Origin: Paralichthys olivaceus | Lineage: Eukaryota; Chordata; Actinopteri; Pleuronectiformes; Paralichthyidae | Direction of reading: 5' to 3' | Length of the DNA: 64,000 nt | Assembly (NCBI RefSeq): GCF_024713975.1 | Contig: NC_091094.1 | Coordinates: forward strand, 8,293,001-8,357,000 | In this document: positions 58,028-64,000 of the stretch, piece by piece | Layout of the letters: each line of letters starts with the position of its first letter | Position numbering within the stretch: position 1 is the stretch's first letter | Translations under genes and position numbers: made by a program | Notes under the pieces: model-generated | Seen by the model: the letters and a program-made list of their open reading frames with translations, nothing else | The model's database searches: none | What the model was told of the DNA's origin: nothing

Positions 58028-60247
58028 TTACGCCATGATCTGGAAAAAAAGCAGACGTGATCAGACATCTTACATGATCTGAATGATGTGCCATAAAATA
58101 ACAAGCTATTTAAATGGATATTACATGGTTTTGTACAAATCATTCATACTGACCGAGTCCATCCATTCAATGTAGGCGGACACGCGCGTGAAGACGGTGG
58201 GTTTCTTGGGAGTATTGCATCCATAGCCAGACACAAAGCTGGCAATACCATGGACGTAGTATTTTCCATTAACCAGGCAGTTCAGAGGACCACCAGAGTC
58301 ACCCTGACAGGAATAAGGATGAATGGAATATTATATATATAGATTCAGTGTATACAAATAAAAATGAGGCAAAGTTGACTGAAGCTAGGATTTGTTTTTT
58401 TCCTCTCTCTCACAGAAGAGGACTCACATTGCATCCAGCCTCAGCACCTCCGCCACCGCACACCATGGTGGTCTTGATAGTGCTGCCCCACCAGCTGCTG
58501 CTGGAGCAGGTCTTGTAATCGACCACAGGAAGATAGGCCTGTTTGAGCTGTGCAGACAGGTTGCCACCAGCTGGAAATGGAGACATGTGAAATATAAGTC
58601 AAGTTGAGCTTCATGGTAAGAATGCACCCATCAAAACTGACAGGTGCCCAGAGGGATCGTGCAGTCAACTCACTGGAGGTGCGTCCCCATCCGGTGACGT
58701 AGCAGAGGTTGTTGTGAGGCAGGATCTGGCCGGAGGGAGGCAGCGAGCCCAGCTGGACGTAAGAGTTCAGGGTGGCGTCAGAGGAGATACGCAGGAGAGC
58801 AATATCCCACCTGAGGGTCAAAATAAATATGCCCTCACATCAGCATGGAAAGCTTGTGAAAGCCTTAGTCTGCAGGACAATGTCGTACCTGAAGTGATGC
58901 ATGGATCAACCAATAGGAACCAATCACAACTTTGCAACCAGGGAGGTCGATATGTCTTTAGACAAATACTTTCTGGAGGTGACGTTTGTTTCCCAATATC
59001 ATTTTCAGACACGTGTGATTGAATATGTTTGAGAATTTGATTCCCTTCAAAAATTGTTTCACCAAGGTCAGGACTTCTTTGAAAGTAATGCATACCTCTT
59101 TTTTAAAATGAACAAAAGCACATTGAGCCTTTTTCCAGATGAAAGAATTGCAATTCTCACCCGTTACCGACATTGCTGGAGTCCCATCCAGGATGGATGA
59201 AAACTTGGATGACATCCATGATCTGCTCTCTGCCACTGTTGCTGTAGAGGTCATGTTCACCCATAACAACACGCCACATCCTGTTGCTGTAATGTGTTTT
59301 AAAAAAAACACAGGGAAACACGTTATTGAGAGTCATTGATTATACATTTGTGACTCAAAGGACAGTTAGAGCCTCATGAATTTAATGACAGAATGTATTA
59401 AAGACCACAAAACACCATTAACTGATGTTTATGTTTGTGTAATTTGACTTTCTAATTAATAAAATGACTCCCCTCTGGTGAGAGCCAGTTATAAAGGAGA
59501 ATGTGAGAAGTGCTCTCATGCTGGTGACTTAAGATAAGAGTAAGCAATGCATTTTCTACTAAAAGCAAAATAATCAAAATAAATGAATATAAATCCATTT
59601 AAAACTCACACAACCAAAGAACAGTAAGTCTGGTTTATCATTCTGTTACCTGTCCACGCAGTGAGCAGCAGTCATAACCCAGCCTCTCTCGATCAGGGTC
59701 CCTCCACATGTGTGGTAGTATTTGCTGCCAGATCTGTACTGAAGAGAGATCTGGATGCGGAAGAATATGGATGTGTCAGCAGTGTATGGATAGCAATGAG
59801 TAATTCATGAATCTGCATTTAAACATGGAAGCAACTCTTGACTTTGTGTTGCAGTAGTTTACCTGCCAGGGCCAGGAGTTGGGTCTGGCCACCTCGCCTC
59901 CCACGACTCTTTCCAAGCTGTCCTCCAGATACCTGGGCTGGGGCTGGAGCTCCGCCAGCACTGGTGAAATAAAAATAAAAGCATTGGTGTGATTTATATG
60001 TGGTTTCCTACAAACCTCACAATGTTTTTTACTTTCCACCGACAAGAGAAAGGAGAAATTAGAGTGGCCTGAGTGAACTGGTAGATCAGATCATCTACAA
60101 GTTAAAACGGATGAGTGACTGGATGACAGGAGAAAAAGAGCGAATGAGGCAGACAGATCAATAATGAATGGATATACAGCGCAGTGTGTGTGCTGTCACT
60201 TTCTTACCCACGGCTGCGAGACTCGTCAAAACCAGAAACCTGAGCAT
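58028..60247 (-). CDS. cela1: Chymotrypsin-like elastase 1 precursor, 268 aa (cluster gene 2)
   Basis: Eight exons in transcript order: 60247-60208, 59960-59863, 59750-59650, 59286-59161, 58810-58674, 58570-58428, 58303-58154, 58039-58028; 807 nt. It is a tandem paralogue of the gene at 50850-54364. From exon 3 on, every exon has the same length. The signal peptide is [13 protein letters not shown]. The propeptide is two codons shorter and ends at Arg31 before [15 protein letters not shown]. The triad is intact: His76 in MTAAHCVD, Asp124 in WDIALLRI, Ser218 in [30 protein letters not shown] follows. GCNGDSGG replaces the more usual GCQGDSGG. The last exon codes IMA and TAA. A minus-strand AATAAA at 57930-57935 gives a 3'UTR of about 100 bases. 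Confidence 0.92.
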
Positions 60248-60298
60248 GTCTGCAAATTTGCCTGAATGTTTCTGCAGCAGAGGAACGTCACTCTCCTT

Positions 60299-60383
60299 CT
60301 TTTATACCTCAAGTCGACCTTCAGCTAGTGCGGGAAACCGTCCAAGCTCTTTCCCCAGTGACAAAAGCCAAGTTTGCACCTGT
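60299..60383 (-). promoter_or_regulatory. cela1: Promoter of elastase gene 2: TATA box and CACCTGT E-box
   Basis: On the minus strand TATAAAAG (60306-60299) lies 52 bases upstream of the ATG. A plus-strand CACCTGT lies at 60377-60383. The layout agrees with strong acinar-cell expression, which is inferred from the family. Confidence 0.6.
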
Positions 60384-63300
60384 GGTCCATCTCACACAGT
60401 GTTATCTCAGTCGCTTACCACACACCTCGTGCTTTGACCAGTGGAAAATGCTCTGGAATGAAGAATAACACACAGACTGAGAGGTTTATTTGAATACGAC
60501 AAGTCAGAGTGACTCAAGGGTTTTATAAAAATATTTTAGTTGATGAAACTCCACTACATTATTTAAGAGGATGGGGAAAAAAACATATTTTTGTCAGAAG
60601 AGTAGCAAACATCACAATGAAACCCACAGCTCCCAAAATGACCTTTCAGTGGAGACTGTGTATGTGCATTGAAATGAGTATTCTGATGAAATGCAAAGTT
60701 TTTGTGGGTATTTACAATTTACAATATACTCAATGATTCAACCTGATTGAGACATGAAGAAGCTTCTACAAATTGAAACAACAACACATGCTATAACATA
60801 TAATAATATTTGTTTCCTTCAGTGTTACAGTAAAACACCTTCTTCTTGTTCCTCGTGACATCATCTATATATTTGAGCCTGTTGACATTATTAGTCTGAC
60901 TAAAAAAAACTAAAGCATAGTCACTGCAGCGGTTTTAACAATTTCTCTAAAAAGAGATTTATCATAAATGTAATTATATAAAGATATTTTTATATAAGTA
61001 ATTTATATCATTAGGTTATAATTACATACATGGTTTTATAAAATAATATTCCTTTGTTTTGTTTTTTATAGAAAAGTAGTTTAGTAGTAATTAAATAGTA
61101 GTTTATAATTTGGACTAGTCAAAAAATTAATTATTTATGCAGAGATGAAAAACAGGACAGTGTTACAGCTCAACACTAGAGGGGGCAACAAGAACACAGA
61201 ATCTCAATTTGGTCACATACAGGATGTGCACTGCTCAGGAGACCAACACATGACATCTCGTCCTTACAACTTTAACCAGTCTTGTAAATGTGATGCAGAT
61301 TTTAGTGTCTCATTTCAATGAGATAAGTAGAAACATTTAAAGTCAAAATCTACATTCTCAACTGGTGAGATTTCAATCCAGTGTGAGAACTGAGTTCAAG
61401 AAGATTTCTCGGACCTCTCTGACACTGAACGATAAAATCAGCGATGAATAACTTGATGATGAGTAAAATTTTAATATTCATGTATATTTAAGTCATTTAG
61501 GCATTTATAGCTTTCTGGACAATGGGAAGGCCTGTGATATGTCCGTCTTTTATAAAATAGTCCTCAATTAGACAGAAAGTCATTAAAACTGTATGGATTT
61601 AGGATTATTGCCTTATCGGGCACTTATTAAGATAGCTTGGCTGTCTGGTAATTGAGCTGGCCCCCTGACACACAGGGGAAAAAAGGTTCTTATGCTGCAA
61701 GACTTCCCGATCAACAGGGGCTCCACATTTTAGCTATTTTCACACAGTGCGTCCTCGTCCCCTCCAAACTGCTCACGCAGCCCTGCACCTCCCCAACCTT
61801 TTCCTGCAGAGGCATGATTCAAATGGGGAGATCAAAGACAGGAAGTGCTGGGGTTGTGTTAATTAAAGATGTTTGTTCTTGATACAGCTTCCTCTCGTTA
61901 ATGAACAGACGATTTAGTTCCCATAAAGATGGCTCACATACGCAGGCAGGAAATTGAGATTCAAAAAAAAAAATTAATGGGATGCAGTGATTGGGTATGA
62001 GATAGGGAGTCAGGGAGGGTTATCTCCGGGTAACTTTTGATTATGTCAATGTGACACTGTTTGAGCAGATCACACTGTAGTGAGAGAAAAAGCTAAAATT
62101 GATAATATACATTCATTCATTCTGGGTTTGCTCTGTTACTGGTGTGAGGAGCTGTTTACATTAAAGACGTTTTCTGAGGCACGGTGAGTAAAACAGAAAA
62201 TGAGGGTGCTTTGGGAACTGCATTAGAAAATCTTAGATATTTGCAGATGCCTATATAATGAGTAAAAGCTGCTCTGCTGCTGAGCAGAAGGACAGTGTAA
62301 ATATTTGTCTTGTATCAGTATATGGTATTTGTACACTGTTGATTTTTTTCACCCGTGCCTTGTTCTGGATGCACACCAAAATTCAATATGTTCTTCCCTG
62401 GCCCACACTTTCTTCCACCTAGTTTTCCTGGTCATCCATCTAGTAGTTTCTACGCAGTCTTGCTAACTAACAAATGGACAGGGGTGAAAACGTAACCTCC
62501 TTGGGGGAGAAAATAAGTACAGGCACTTGGATGAAGGATATATTATATTATATATATTTAAGCAGAGCAGACATTTAATAATTTGATTTAGAACGTGAAG
62601 AAAAACTTTTTTGCAATTGCACTTCTTGCCCTTCATTTAAGTACAACCTTGATTCACTCAGAGTTATCTTTTAGCAGTGACTGGAGTTCGACAGAAGGGA
62701 AACTGTCATGGACTCATCTGTTTCTCATGAAGCTTTTTATTTTTTTGGCTGTTGATCTCCAACACAGAAATGAGTCTCTCCCTGACCTAAATCAACTAAA
62801 ACACTGCTCCTTCTTTCTATCTTCTCTTTAGGGCAGTGGTGTTATTATGTCAGTAAAAATCTTTAATGTGTGTGGAGTTGCAGTGCTAAATATCTGCGCA
62901 ACATGGCACTCATCCATATAAAGTCTACAGGGACTCGCAGCATTAGCACTCTTCCCTGCTAGCTGAGGAGGTGTGAAGGGATGCATCAAAGCTGTCATGT
63001 GTCCTGCCTGGTGACAGAGAAACTGATCCACTGGGCTGTTTGCAACCTTTAATTGCAATTATATCACAGTGAAAACAATCAATACGTCCTCCTACACACC
63101 CTCCTCCCAACCCTTCTCTTACACACCCTCTCATGTTTCCTCCCTCTCTCCTTTCTCCCTGCCTCTCTTTATATAAATATATATATGGTGAAAAGGTGCC
63201 ATATAGGCAGAGGGGGCGATGTGGTTTATGGGGGGCAGGGACGAAGTGGTGCAGCAGCAGTAACGTGCTCCTGGAGAAGGATGATCTGCTGTGGCTGTGA

Positions 63301-63999
63301 GTGCCTGATTGATCCTGTGGAGTACTGTTCATCCATCAGCGTCCTCCAGCGAGATGCTGCTGCAGCCTTCACCTCTGTAGCTGCTCGCCTGCTCCCTCTC
63401 CCCTGTTCCCCGTCATGCCCCCGGTCTCAGCTGCCGCCATGCTGCCGGGTCCTGGCCCTCAGCTGCAGCAGTGATAAGCTCTAGTGGAGTGGAAAAGGAG
63501 GCTAGTGCTCTGAGCCTCCCTCGCTGAGTGATAGGGAGAGCTGGAAAGGTGAATAAAAACTGGCTTACCACGTTGCCTCATCCTTGTCGCTCTATATGTG
63601 GCAGTGGATAGGTCATTAGGCAGCTTTTAAAATCTGATATTCACCCATTAACTGGGAAATCCCGCCTTGAAAACATATTAAGTATCACCACATGAGATGA
63701 AATAAGCTCTAGTATGAAGTTTGTGAGCAAAAATGTAAAATTTTTTTGATGAGGTGAATAAATAAGTGTCTATATTGGTATCAGTGTTACATGGACATCT
63801 AATCAAAACAGCCTCATACAACTGCCTGGACCTCCTGTTTTCATTACACTGAACATTGATATCTTTCACTGACTCTCAACGTAATTACACACCCAAGAGA
63901 CGCAGGAGAAAATTGTCTGTTGACAGTATATGACAATTAGCACAATTTCACAGAGAGGGCGTCAGTCAGTTTGAATAAGTGAGACCTGTTCATTTGCAG
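60384..63999. other. Gene-free right end; GC-richer patch at 63230-63500
   Basis: No coding exon could be supported. 60500-62900 is A+T-rich and without recognisable repeats. At 63080-63175 there is a pyrimidine-rich stretch, then a TATA-like run (63170-63190). A GC-richer patch to about 63500 contains several CAGCTGC and GCAGCAG strings. It could be the promoter or first exon of a gene beyond the window, but no clear start, frame or donor is seen. Confidence 0.35.
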
Positions 64000-64000
64000 A

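Noticed and set aside
62943-63484. Overlapping open frames of 129 (minus) and 143 (plus) codons at the right end
   Set aside because: Both are driven by pyrimidine- or GC-biased sequence and have low-complexity Leu/Ser/Cys-rich composition. No family resemblance.

Overview
The window looks like a compact, A+T-rich teleost fish chromosome segment. The evidence is the gene content, short GT-AG introns, and several dispersed repeat families I recognise from fish genomes. I rebuilt eight genes exon by exon by following reading frame and splice phase, and every coding length comes out a multiple of three. One more locus holds only the first two exons of an elastase gene. No viral, CRISPR or bacterial features were seen.

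Layout: (1) 1-3935, + strand: the last six coding exons and 3'UTR of eya2. (2) 4515-9612, - strand: a complete 683-aa transglutaminase of the TGM2/TGM5 group. (3) 12682-13955, - strand: pxmp4 (213 aa). (4) 18099-28130, - strand: itch (866 aa, 23 coding exons, non-coding first exon near 29.14 kb). (5) 30399-31783, + strand: bloc1s1 (125 aa). (6) 34772-36648, + strand: rdh5-like retinol dehydrogenase (332 aa). (7) 37861-48377, + strand: gls2 (590 aa, 18 exons). (8) 50850-60247, - strand: an elastase cluster with two complete cela1-type genes (270 and 268 aa) and, between them, an orphan promoter plus first two exons. The last 3.7 kb shows no gene I can support.

The genes do not form one pathway. 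Eya2, the transglutaminase, pxmp4 and itch have human counterparts mostly on chromosome 20. Bloc1s1, rdh5, gls2 and cela1 have theirs on 12q13, where BLOC1S1 and RDH5 are also neighbours. The boundary between the two blocks lies in the roughly 1 kb between the divergent promoters of itch and bloc1s1.

The points most worth checking are the orphan elastase unit, a minimal uORF whose stop overlaps the itch start codon, a GC-AG intron in gls2, the 12-nt last coding exons of the elastases, five copies of one TTAA-ended inverted-repeat element between 28 and 42 kb, and a telomere-like tract inside the elastase cluster.
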